From assembly GCA_946625715.1 (NCBI GenBank), contig CAMOTK010000087.1:1-8007 (forward strand): 8,007 bases of DNA, given 5' to 3'. This stretch comes from an uncultured Prevotella sp. (GTDB lineage: Bacteria; Bacteroidota; Bacteroidia; Bacteroidales; Bacteroidaceae). Positions within the stretch are counted from its first letter, which is position 1, and each line of letters begins with the position of its first letter. Shown here piece after piece: positions 1 through 8,007 of the stretch. Under the pieces are notes generated by a model, which did not search any database, was not told the origin of the DNA, and saw only the letters and a list, made by a program, of their open reading frames with translations. A program made the translations under genes and the position numbers.

Positions 1-11
1 GATTTTCTTTG

Positions 12-41
12 CAAAGATACTACATTTTTTGGATTTACAAA
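12..41 (-). promoter_or_regulatory. Candidate Bacteroidota promoter for a gene left of the window
   Basis: Read on the minus strand, a -7 box TATCTTTG (19 to 12) fits the Bacteroidota primary-sigma consensus TAnnTTTG. A TTTG that could be the -33 box lies at 41 to 38, with an 18-nt spacer, one short of the usual 19-21. It lies downstream of the phosphatase-family gene stop at 84 and points out of the window, so it would drive a neighbour that is not visible here. The -7 box sits in a 12-bp perfect palindrome TCTTTGCAAAGA (6-17). The identification rests on consensus match only. Confidence 0.5.
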
Positions 42-59
42 TCGACAAAGCCATTTTTT

Positions 60-89
60 GCTTTAAAAGGGCTGTTTATAGCTTTAAAA
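60..89. repeat. Short direct repeat GCTTTAAAA
   Basis: The 9-mer GCTTTAAAA occurs at 60-68 and 81-89, 21 bp apart (about two helical turns). The second copy overlaps the stop codon of the minus-strand phosphatase-family gene. It may be a minor regulatory site, but it is short and AT-rich, so chance is a fair explanation. Confidence 0.3.
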
Positions 90-1082
90 CGAGAACTGGA
101 AGGTGACGACAAGGGGCAGATGGTCGCTGAAGCCGGGCTGATACTTGTAGCCGTGGTAGGTGCGACGGGGACGGAGACCACCATAGCGGTCGTCGGGCTC
201 GAGCAGGAAGGGAGCATCGTTGATGCGCGAGGAACGCAGATGGTCGGCCAGGGCGCCGCTGATGAGCACATGGTCGATGTGCTCCCACGCACCCTCATAG
301 TAATAGGTGCCACGCGCACCATGACTGCCCGTGGCTTCAGCCGTTACGTTGCGCAGACCGCTGTCGGCCAGCAGCTGCATGGCCGGACGGTCGGGGCCGT
401 CGTTGAAGTCGCCCGCCATGATAATCTTCGGATTGGGATGCTCGGCACGCAACGTTTCTACGAACTCTGTCAGCCGTTTGGCCACCTGCAAGCGATAGGG
501 GCGCGTGGTGCGCTCGCCACCAAAGCGGCTGGGCGCATGAACGACGAAGACGTGGAGTGTGTCGCCCGTAGCCAAGCGGCCCTGCACATAGAGGATGTCG
601 CGTGTGGGGCGCATGCCCTTCACAAGGGGCACGCCGATAGTTTCGTAACAGATGGGGGCAAAGGTGAGGGGCGAATAGAGCAGAGCCACGTCGATGCCAC
701 GCTCGTCGGGCGACTCGGTCATGAGATACTCGTAGCCGGCATTGCGCAGCAGCGAACGGCGGGTCAGGTCGCGCAGGGTCGAGTCGTTCTCTACTTCGCA
801 GAGCGCAATGAGGTCGGGGATAGCTGTGTAGGCGCTGTCGGCAGAACAGGCGAGCAGCGTCTGCCCCACATGGTTCACCTTGCGCCAATAGCGCGCCGAC
901 GACCAGTGGCGGCCGGCATCGGGCAGGTATTCGGTGTCTTGCTTACCCGCATCGTGCAGACAGTCGAAAAGGTTCTCGCAGTTAAGTTCTACAAAGGTCA
1001 GCCGCTGTACGAATTCAGCGTGCAGGCAGAGGATAAAAGAAAGATTGAAGATTAGGAGTGAACAGCAGAAAAGGCGTTTCAT
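84..1082 (-). CDS. Secreted endonuclease/exonuclease/phosphatase-family protein
   Basis: This gene encodes 332 aa with a signal peptide (about residues 1-22, hydrophobic core LLIFNLSFILCL, likely cleavage after HA), so it should act in the periplasm or outside the cell. It carries the complete metal-dependent DNase I-like fold signature in order: N34 and E36 (VELNCENLFD), E96 (LCEVEND), H182 (VVHAPSR), D225 and N227 (AGDFND), D270-H271 (WEHIDH) and S319-D320-H321 (SDHLP). The active site therefore looks intact. Members of this family cleave nucleic acids or phosphoesters including inositol and sphingolipid phosphates; the substrate here cannot be told from sequence. I chose ATG at 1082 because it starts a normal signal peptide; an in-frame TTG at 1094 would add only four residues. 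It is the last gene of the minus-strand cluster, 39 nt after the transporter stop. Its start codon lies in the loop of a perfect 16-bp inverted repeat. Confidence 0.9.
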   Translation of the reverse strand: MKRLFCCSLLIFNLSFILCLHAEFVQRLTFVELNCENLFDCLHDAGKQDTEYLPDAGRHWSSARYWRKVNHVGQTLLACSADSAYTAIPDLIALCEVENDSTLRDLTRRSLLRNAGYEYLMTESPDERGIDVALLYSPLTFAPICYETIGVPLVKGMRPTRDILYVQGRLATGDTLHVFVVHAPSRFGGERTTRPYRLQVAKRLTEFVETLRAEHPNPKIIMAGDFNDGPDRPAMQLLADSGLRNVTAEATGSHGARGTYYYEGAWEHIDHVLISGALADHLRSSRINDAPFLLEPDDRYGGLRPRRTYHGYKYQPGFSDHLPLVVTFQFSF

Positions 1083-1100
1083 CGTAATCTTCAATCTTTC
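1039..1100 (-). repeat. Perfect 16-bp inverted repeat enclosing a start codon
   Basis: The arms are GAAAGATTGAAGATTA at 1039-1054 and its exact reverse complement at 1085-1100, separated by 30 nt. In the minus-strand transcript the 5' arm occupies the ribosome-binding zone and ends two bases before the ATG at 1082. The 3' arm lies inside codons 10-15, in the signal-peptide region. The stem would contain 4 G-C and 12 A-U pairs. It could be a translation-control hairpin, or the scar of a template-switch (quasipalindrome) event. The lack of a U-run and its position across a start codon argue against a terminator. Confidence 0.75.
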
Positions 1101-1121
1101 GGTTTTAGACGGTTAAAAGCT

Positions 1122-2675
1122 TTATTTCGTGACGCGCTCCAGCCACTTCACCATACCAAACATGACGCCCATGGAGATGAGGCAGACGATGAGGAACACC
1201 GTCCAGCACACCCAGATGGGATACTCGTTGTAGATGAGCGGACCAATCCAGAGCAGACCGTTGCCCACAGCCGTAGCACCCAGCCACAAGCCCTGGCAGA
1301 GGCCCTGCAGATGCTTAGGAGCTACCTTCGACACGAACGAGAGGCCCAGCGGCGAGATGAACAGCTCGGCCATCGTGAGGAAGAAGTAGGTGACGATGAG
1401 CACCCAAGGACCAGCCTTCAGACCTTCCTTGGCCGAGTCGGCCATTGCCGTGAAGTCGTTGGCCGAGGGATAGCCCTGTGTGGCCGAGTAGACGGCGAGG
1501 AAGAGATAGGCCACGCCGGCGATGCCCATGCCGTAGGCAATCTTTCGGGGCGTAGAGATGGCCTTGCCCTTAGCGGTGAGCATGGCGAAGAACCACATGA
1601 TGACGGGCGTCAGGACGATGACGAAGAACGGATTGACGGCCTGCCATATTTCGGGAGCGATAGACTCGGTGCTCACGAAGTCGCGGGCGAAGAACGAGAG
1701 CGACTGTCCGTTCTGGTGGAACGAGAACCAGAAGAACACGGCGATGCCGAGCACGGCAAACAGGGCATACATGCGCTGCTTGATTTCCTTGGCCATCGAC
1801 TGCTTCTCCTCTTCGGTATAGTCTTCGCTGACCACAGCTTCCTTCTTGCCCGGTGTGGGGAAGAGGTGCTTGGAGCAGAGGAAGATGACGAGCGAGATGA
1901 GCATCGTCAGCACAGAGGCGATGAACGAATAGTGGATGCCGGTGTTGAAGATGTCGAGATACTGCGTGCAGAAGGCCGAGAGGTCGGCTGTGTTGCCGCC
2001 CACCTTCGCCACCAGTTCGTTGAGGTTCTGCATGTTGCTCTCGGAGATGTTGCCCGAGATGTACTCATGGCAGAGCTTCGGCAGGGCGGCATTGTAGGCC
2101 AGTCCGTGGGCATTGAGCCACCAGCTGCGCAGCAGCGGTGCTACAAACGGCGCCACGAGTGCGCCCACGTTGATGAACACATAGAAAATCTGGAAACCGG
2201 CGTCGCGCTGGCCCTGTGCCCACTTCAGGCGCTCGGGACCTTCCTTGGCGGCATCGGCCTCGAAGTTGTCATACATCTGTCCGACGATGGCCTGCAGGTT
2301 GCCCTTGAACAGACCGTTGCCGCAGGCAATCATGACCAGGGCGAAGACGGTGAAGGGCAGCAGCCACGACGTGTTGTCGGGTGTGGCCAGGATGGGAATG
2401 GAGAGCAGCACATAGCCGCCGGCCATGATGACGAGACCCCAGGCGATGGTGGCCTTATAGTTCTGCGTGCGGTCGGCAATGACACCGCCCACGAGGCTCA
2501 ACACATAGATGGCCGTGAGGAACATGGCGGCAATGAAGCCGCTCTCGCCGTCGGAGAGTCCGAACTTGGAACAGAGGAACAGGGCCAGCACGGCATTCAT
2601 GATGTAGTAGCCGAAGCGCTCGCCCATGTTGCTGAGGGCTGCAAGGAGTAGTCCTTTGGGATGATTTTTAAACAT
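1122..2675 (-). CDS. POT/PTR2-family MFS peptide-type transporter
   Basis: This gene encodes a 517-aa inner-membrane protein with about 12 predicted transmembrane helices (roughly 8-34, 46-66, 76-94, 104-127, 162-182, 249-267, 302-319, 343-365, 378-396, 422-446, 459-479, 486-510). Family hallmarks are GERFGYY (18-24), GNGLFKGN with K124 (119-126), FYVFINVGAL (164-173, the PTR2 signature), and AELFISPLGLSFVSKVAP with E437. Proton-coupled oligopeptide transporters import di- and tripeptides with protons. Several usual residues differ: the first Glu of ExxER is N16, the TM7 Glu is H320 (FHQNGQSL), and KPN is KGN. About 65 residues of mostly polar sequence (183-248) lie between TM5 and TM6, and the usual HA/HB helix pair before TM7 appears absent. 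The ATG follows the outer-membrane protein stop by only 2 nt, with no Shine-Dalgarno, suggesting translational coupling. The family call is firm; peptide as substrate is inference. Confidence 0.9.
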   Translation of the reverse strand: MFKNHPKGLLLAALSNMGERFGYYIMNAVLALFLCSKFGLSDGESGFIAAMFLTAIYVLSLVGGVIADRTQNYKATIAWGLVIMAGGYVLLSIPILATPDNTSWLLPFTVFALVMIACGNGLFKGNLQAIVGQMYDNFEADAAKEGPERLKWAQGQRDAGFQIFYVFINVGALVAPFVAPLLRSWWLNAHGLAYNAALPKLCHEYISGNISESNMQNLNELVAKVGGNTADLSAFCTQYLDIFNTGIHYSFIASVLTMLISLVIFLCSKHLFPTPGKKEAVVSEDYTEEEKQSMAKEIKQRMYALFAVLGIAVFFWFSFHQNGQSLSFFARDFVSTESIAPEIWQAVNPFFVIVLTPVIMWFFAMLTAKGKAISTPRKIAYGMGIAGVAYLFLAVYSATQGYPSANDFTAMADSAKEGLKAGPWVLIVTYFFLTMAELFISPLGLSFVSKVAPKHLQGLCQGLWLGATAVGNGLLWIGPLIYNEYPIWVCWTVFLIVCLISMGVMFGMVKWLERVTK

Positions 2676-2677
2676 AG

Positions 2678-3433
2678 TTATTTAATTTTAGGGTTATTAG
2701 TCTTGAGAATGTCGAAGAGATAGGTCAGGCGCAGCATCACGCTCATGAAGTCGGAGCGCGCAAACTCGTCGCTCTTGCTGTTGCCGTACATGTCGCCCAA
2801 ACCGTAGTAGAAGCGGGCATCGAAGAGCAGATGGCCCATCTTGGGCTGCGAGAACTCCAGTCCGATGCCGGCCACGATGCCGTAGTCCACCTTATTCTTT
2901 ATAGCCATGACGTCCATGTTGGCCGCCTGCATCGTCGTCGACGAGCGCTGGCTGAGGTTGAACTTGTTGCGCTCGAAGTTGCTCTTCGACGTGTCGCCTA
3001 AGTAGAAGCCCACCTGCGGGCCGGCCTGGAAGAAGAACTGGAAGCCGCGACGCTCGCGCCCCCACCCTAACCTGGCGAAGACGGGCACCTGCAGATAGCT
3101 GACGGTGCGCTGAAACTGCTGCGGCACGCCGCTCTCGTTGAGCAGCGGCTGGTCGTTGTTGTCGACGAGCTTCTCCTTCCATCCCATCTGGGCGTAGTTC
3201 ACCTCGCCCACGATGGCGCAGATGCTGCTGAAGTACTTCTCACTGGTATAGCGCACGGTGAGACCGCCAAACATGCCGCCATGCAGACGCTGCGAAACCT
3301 TCGGCACGAAACCAACGCGCGTGAGCACATAGCCGGCACCGCCGCCGATGGCCAGTTCGCTGCGGTGGTCGCCCACCTGTGCGTTTGCCGTCAGGCTGAA
3401 GAGCAGGGCTATCAGTGCGAGTGTCTTTCTCAT
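2678..3433 (-). CDS. PorT-like outer-membrane beta-barrel protein
   Basis: This gene encodes 251 aa with a clear signal peptide (about residues 1-18, LALIALLFSLTANA, then QV). The rest alternates short aromatic/hydrophobic strands with turns, for example the GGGAGY, FFFQAGPQVGFYLG and GIVAGIGLEF segments, and ends in a barrel-like strand VMLRLTYLF, followed by a short polar tail. This matches the Bacteroidota 'PorT family / outer membrane beta-barrel' group (8-10 strand barrels of about 200-250 aa). Membership in this broad family does not mean that it is the secretion component PorT itself. It probably sits in the outer membrane; no ligand can be read from sequence. It starts 12 nt after the stop of the LysM gene and its own stop is 2 nt before the transporter start, so it is almost certainly cotranscribed with both. 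Confidence 0.85.
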   Translation of the reverse strand: MRKTLALIALLFSLTANAQVGDHRSELAIGGGAGYVLTRVGFVPKVSQRLHGGMFGGLTVRYTSEKYFSSICAIVGEVNYAQMGWKEKLVDNNDQPLLNESGVPQQFQRTVSYLQVPVFARLGWGRERRGFQFFFQAGPQVGFYLGDTSKSNFERNKFNLSQRSSTTMQAANMDVMAIKNKVDYGIVAGIGLEFSQPKMGHLLFDARFYYGLGDMYGNSKSDEFARSDFMSVMLRLTYLFDILKTNNPKIK

Positions 3434-3445
3434 AGTCGTGGGGGC

Positions 3446-4810
3446 TCAGAACTTGACCGTCTCGATGCGGTGGTCGGGTGTGTAGTGCACAAACATCACG
3501 AAGCGGTTTTGCGAACCGCCATTGGCAATGCGCTCGAACTGCAGGGGCGTCTGCACGGGCTGATAGCCGAACATGCCGGCCGCGCCATTGAACGTCTTGC
3601 CGTACTTATGCAGACCGCGCAGGAAGAACACAGCATGGTCGAAGCCCGTGAGCGCGAAGCGCGGGATGACGGGCTGCATGTCGACGTGGAAGTGCTGACG
3701 ATAGAGTCGCTGCAGGCGGTTGGTGAGCGGCGAGAACTGGTTGGTGTAGAACGGTGTGGGAATGTAGGTGCTGAACTTATAGAGGTTCTCCAGATGGGCG
3801 TTGGTGTAGAGCAGCCAGTCGGTGTAGCCAAACACCGTTATCTGCATGTTGGGATTGGTGTTCTTCAGGCCGTTGAGCTTGGCAAAGGTCACGCCCAGCT
3901 CTTTCGAGCGCCCGGTGTTGAGCACCACCACATTGTTTTTTGTTGCAGAGAATGCCTTCTGAAACTGCTCTTCCGACGTTTTCTGACTGGTCAGATTGTA
4001 TTCGGTGCCTTGCGTTTCGAGTGCACGGCGCAAGCTGGCCGTGAAGGGGCCCTTCGTGCTGGTGCTGTCGTTGCAGTCGACGATGACCACATGCTGCCCG
4101 CCGAACAGCCGCATAAAATGGCGCACCGTCTGCTCGTTCTGGTCGTTCTGCGTCTGATAGACCTGGAAGATGTGGCGGTTGGAGTAGAGCTCGGGGGTGT
4201 TGATGGAGAACGGGATGAGGAGCATGATGTCGTGCTTCTCGGTGAACTTCGACAGGGCCGGCATCTGCTTCGAGTAGAGCGGACCGATAATCAGGTCGCA
4301 ACGGGCGGCTGCCGGGTCGGCCGTCACCACTTCGACGCTGCCGTTCTCGGCCAGATTCCAGGCGTGCACATCGACGCTGATGCCCTCGCTGCGCATGCTG
4401 TCGCAGGCCATAAGCACACCGCGGTAGTACTCTATCATGCGGCGGCCGTCGCCGTTCTCGTCGTGCAGCGGCAGCATCACGCCTAAGCGGATGGCCCGCT
4501 GGCGCACATCGTCGACGGGCGTCTGCTGCACGGGTGTCTGCTTTGGCTCGGGCACCTGCGGCTGGGGTTCTTTGGCAAAGGGTATGAAAACGTAGTCGCC
4601 CTTCTTCAACTGGTAGTCGGGCTGCTTCATTTCCGGATTGGCCGTCATCAAGTCTTCGACGGTGATGCCGTATTCGCGGGCAATGCCGAAGATGGTTTCC
4701 TTCTTCTTCACCTTGTGGATGTCGCGCCACTTGGTGGTCTGTGCAGGCAGTTGCGTGGCCAACATCAGGGCCAGCAACAGCAATATGTTTCTGAGTTGAA
4801 GTCGCTTCAT
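3446..4810 (-). CDS. LysM domain protein with periplasmic-binding (type 1) fold
   Basis: This gene encodes 454 aa. A signal peptide (about 1-23, LLLLALMLATQLPAQ) is followed by a LysM domain (about 31-78: HKVKKKETIFGIAREYGITVE, split here as HKVKKKETIFGIAREYG plus ITVEDLMTANPE, ending KKGDYVFIP). A Pro/Gln-rich linker spans 82-100, and a periplasmic-binding-protein-like region runs from about 107 to 445 (IRLGVMLPL at the first strand, CDLIIGPLYSKQM at 171-183). LysM binds peptidoglycan, so the protein is probably held on the cell wall in the periplasm. The binding-fold half resembles the substrate-binding/LpoA-type superfamily; no ABC permease or ATPase is nearby, which makes a classical import role doubtful. 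I prefer ATG 4810 because it begins the signal peptide; an in-frame ATG at 4867 would prepend 19 residues and lies upstream of the promoter. First gene of the four-gene cluster. Confidence 0.88.
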   Translation of the reverse strand: MKRLQLRNILLLLALMLATQLPAQTTKWRDIHKVKKKETIFGIAREYGITVEDLMTANPEMKQPDYQLKKGDYVFIPFAKEPQPQVPEPKQTPVQQTPVDDVRQRAIRLGVMLPLHDENGDGRRMIEYYRGVLMACDSMRSEGISVDVHAWNLAENGSVEVVTADPAAARCDLIIGPLYSKQMPALSKFTEKHDIMLLIPFSINTPELYSNRHIFQVYQTQNDQNEQTVRHFMRLFGGQHVVIVDCNDSTSTKGPFTASLRRALETQGTEYNLTSQKTSEEQFQKAFSATKNNVVVLNTGRSKELGVTFAKLNGLKNTNPNMQITVFGYTDWLLYTNAHLENLYKFSTYIPTPFYTNQFSPLTNRLQRLYRQHFHVDMQPVIPRFALTGFDHAVFFLRGLHKYGKTFNGAAGMFGYQPVQTPLQFERIANGGSQNRFVMFVHYTPDHRIETVKF

Positions 4811-4817
4811 AATGGTG

Positions 4818-4849
4818 CAAAGGTATAATAAATTTTTGAAACAGGCAAA
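4818..4849 (-). promoter_or_regulatory. Promoter of the LysM-barrel-transporter-phosphatase operon
   Basis: On the minus strand, TTTG (4849-4846) is followed by a 20-nt spacer and TACCTTTG (4825-4818). This matches the Bacteroidota consensus TTTG-N19-21-TAnnTTTG exactly. Transcription would be expected to begin a few bases after 4818, only about 1-4 nt before the ATG at 4810, so the mRNA would be nearly leaderless. The start-site position is inference from the consensus. Confidence 0.75.
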
Positions 4850-4892
4850 AGATATGCATAAATTCACTGAATTTTCTTACAACAAGCAGCTG

Positions 4893-4917
4893 GTTTCAAA
4901 AATAATTCGTAACTTTG
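4893..4917 (+). promoter_or_regulatory. Promoter of the sorting-domain gene and uvrA
   Basis: TAACTTTG at 4910-4917 fits the Bacteroidota -7 consensus TAnnTTTG. No good TTTG is present 19-21 nt upstream, so the -33 element is weak or missing. The element GTTTCAAAAAT (4893-4903), shared with the opposite promoter, fills the spacer and may compensate. The predicted leader before ATG 4936 is only about 10-15 nt. Confidence 0.65.
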
Positions 4918-4935
4918 CGCGTTAAAGATGATAAG

Positions 4936-5655
4936 ATGAAGACAAGACTAAGTATGATATTTCTGGCCTTGTGGCTCCCGATAGCCATCTGGGCACAAGG
5001 GCCGAAGGTGTCGCCTACGGCCAACTACTACGACAAGAAAGAAAATGTGCAGCTATCGTCTACCGAAATCGAGGACGGCGAGGCCCCGCTCGAAGTGACG
5101 TTCGTGCCCAACACCACCGACTTGGGCGAGCTGACGGCCAGCTACGAATGGCACTTCAAGAAGCAGGACAACAGCACCAATCAGGAGGTGGAAATCTTCG
5201 TGCGCTACGAAGAAGAAACACAGTACACCTTTACAGAATCGGGCACATACTACATCTATCTCAAGGTTACGTTCAGCAACGGCGACGAAGTGGAGACCGA
5301 CCCCATCAAGATTGTCATTGCCGAGAGCAAGCTGGAGTTTCCCAATGCTTTCTCGCCCAACGGCGACGGCGCCAACGAAACGTTCCATGCCAAGACGGGA
5401 TGGAAAAACATTGTGGAGTTCAAGGCCTACATCTTCAACCGATGGGGCCAGAAGCTCTTCGAATGGAGCGACCCCGCACAGGGCTGGAACGGTAAGTTCC
5501 ACGGCAAAGACGTGCCCGACGGCGTCTACTTCCTGCTGGTAAAGGCCAAAGGCTCCGACGGCATCAAGTACAACATCCGCAAGGACGTCAACTTGCTGCG
5601 CGGCTACACCAGCTTACCGGGCTCCAACAGCAGCAGCACCAGCACCACGCCGTAA
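4936..5655 (+). CDS. Secreted PKD-like protein with type B (gliding-motility) C-terminal sorting domain
   Basis: This gene encodes 239 aa. A signal peptide (about 1-20, IFLALWLPIAIWA, then Q) is followed by a PKD/Ig-like region (about 42-130, with YEWHF and FTESGTYYIYLKVT strands). A gliding-motility-associated/CHU_C type B C-terminal domain spans about 134-222, with FPNAFSPNGDGANETF, FNRWGQKLFEW, GWNGKF, DVPDGVYFLLVKA and DVNLLRG. In Bacteroidota such domains direct export across the outer membrane by the type IX secretion system and surface attachment. The protein has little room for an effector domain, so it may be structural or a carrier. After the domain comes a 17-residue Ser/Thr-rich tail (223-239), unusual because this domain normally ends the protein. 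ATG 4936 was chosen since it begins the signal peptide; an in-frame TTG at 4915 overlaps the promoter box. uvrA follows after 19 nt. Confidence 0.87.
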   Translation: MKTRLSMIFLALWLPIAIWAQGPKVSPTANYYDKKENVQLSSTEIEDGEAPLEVTFVPNTTDLGELTASYEWHFKKQDNSTNQEVEIFVRYEEETQYTFTESGTYYIYLKVTFSNGDEVETDPIKIVIAESKLEFPNAFSPNGDGANETFHAKTGWKNIVEFKAYIFNRWGQKLFEWSDPAQGWNGKFHGKDVPDGVYFLLVKAKGSDGIKYNIRKDVNLLRGYTSLPGSNSSSTSTTP

Positions 5656-5674
5656 CCTATTTCACTACAGTCTC

Positions 5675-8007
<2,333 letters not shown>

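Larger units (their letters stand above)
4811..4935. promoter_or_regulatory. Divergent intergenic region with two promoters
   Basis: This 125-bp AT-rich stretch separates the minus-strand LysM operon from the plus-strand sorting-domain gene and uvrA. It contains one promoter for each direction, listed separately. The 11-mer GTTTCAAAAAT occurs once on each strand (minus 4842-4832, plus 4893-4903). In each case the motif ends 7 nt before the first T of the -7 box, so the region has an approximate two-fold symmetry about position 4868. No RNA gene or terminator was seen. Confidence 0.75.

Noticed and set aside
45..83. Possible terminator after the phosphatase-family gene
   Set aside because: Only a 5-bp stem (AAAGC/GCTTT on the minus strand) can be drawn and no U-run follows it, so a terminator is not supported.
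9..1055. Long plus-strand open frame of 348 codons opposite the phosphatase-family gene
   Set aside because: It is antisense to a gene with a full catalytic motif set; its translation is compositionally odd with no domain. Such open frames arise from G/C-ending codons on the other strand.
1101..1120. Small inverted repeat TTTTA...TAAAA after the transporter stop
   Set aside because: A 5-bp A/T-only match is expected by chance, and the next gene follows at once.
1311..2651. Plus-strand open frame of 446 codons opposite the transporter
   Set aside because: The translation is rich in His, Glu, Gly and Arg with no membrane or domain pattern, while the minus strand encodes a clear POT protein.
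3281..4486. Plus-strand open frame of 401 codons opposite the barrel and LysM genes
   Set aside because: It overlaps two well-supported genes antisense and crosses their junction; no recognisable domain or promoter.
4811..4867. Upstream extension of the LysM gene to an ATG at 4867
   Set aside because: It would place 19 residues before an otherwise normal signal peptide, and that codon lies upstream of the promoter.

Overview
The window looks like chromosomal DNA of a Bacteroidota, most likely a Bacteroidales/Prevotella-type organism. The evidence is the TAnnTTTG promoter boxes, the absence of Shine-Dalgarno sequences before all six genes, a protein with a gliding-motility/type IX secretion type B C-terminal domain, a PorT-like outer-membrane barrel, and a UvrA whose first zinc knuckle reads CPTTG. 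Genus-level placement is inference. Coding DNA is fairly GC-rich and fills almost the whole window; the two larger intergenic stretches are AT-rich. No RNA genes, mobile elements, CRISPR arrays or integrase genes were seen.

Left half, minus strand (4810 down to 84): four tightly packed genes that read as one operon. In transcription order they are a LysM plus periplasmic-binding-fold envelope protein, an outer-membrane beta-barrel protein (12-nt gap), a POT/PTR2-family peptide-type transporter (2-nt gap) and a secreted endonuclease/exonuclease/phosphatase-family enzyme (39-nt gap). A near-consensus Bacteroidota promoter lies immediately before the first gene, so close that the mRNA would be almost leaderless. 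A second candidate minus-strand promoter at the left edge (12-41) would serve a gene outside the window.

Right half, plus strand (4936 to the end): a small secreted protein with a PKD-like region and a type B sorting domain, followed 19 nt later by uvrA, the DNA-damage recognition ATPase of nucleotide excision repair. uvrA is cut by the window edge after 777 codons.

The 125-bp divergent intergenic region (4811-4935) carries both promoters. Both share an identical 11-mer, GTTTCAAAAAT, at exactly the same distance from their -7 boxes. The other striking non-coding signal is a perfect 16-bp inverted repeat (1039-1054 / 1085-1100) whose loop contains the start codon of the phosphatase-family gene.

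Taken together, the minus-strand operon places an outer-membrane barrel, a peptidoglycan-associated binding-fold protein, an inner-membrane peptide-type carrier and an exported hydrolase under one promoter. This suggests, but does not prove, a cross-envelope uptake or cell-wall-related function. The individual families are known; the least ordinary points are this grouping, the altered coupling residues of the transporter, and the two symmetric DNA signals.
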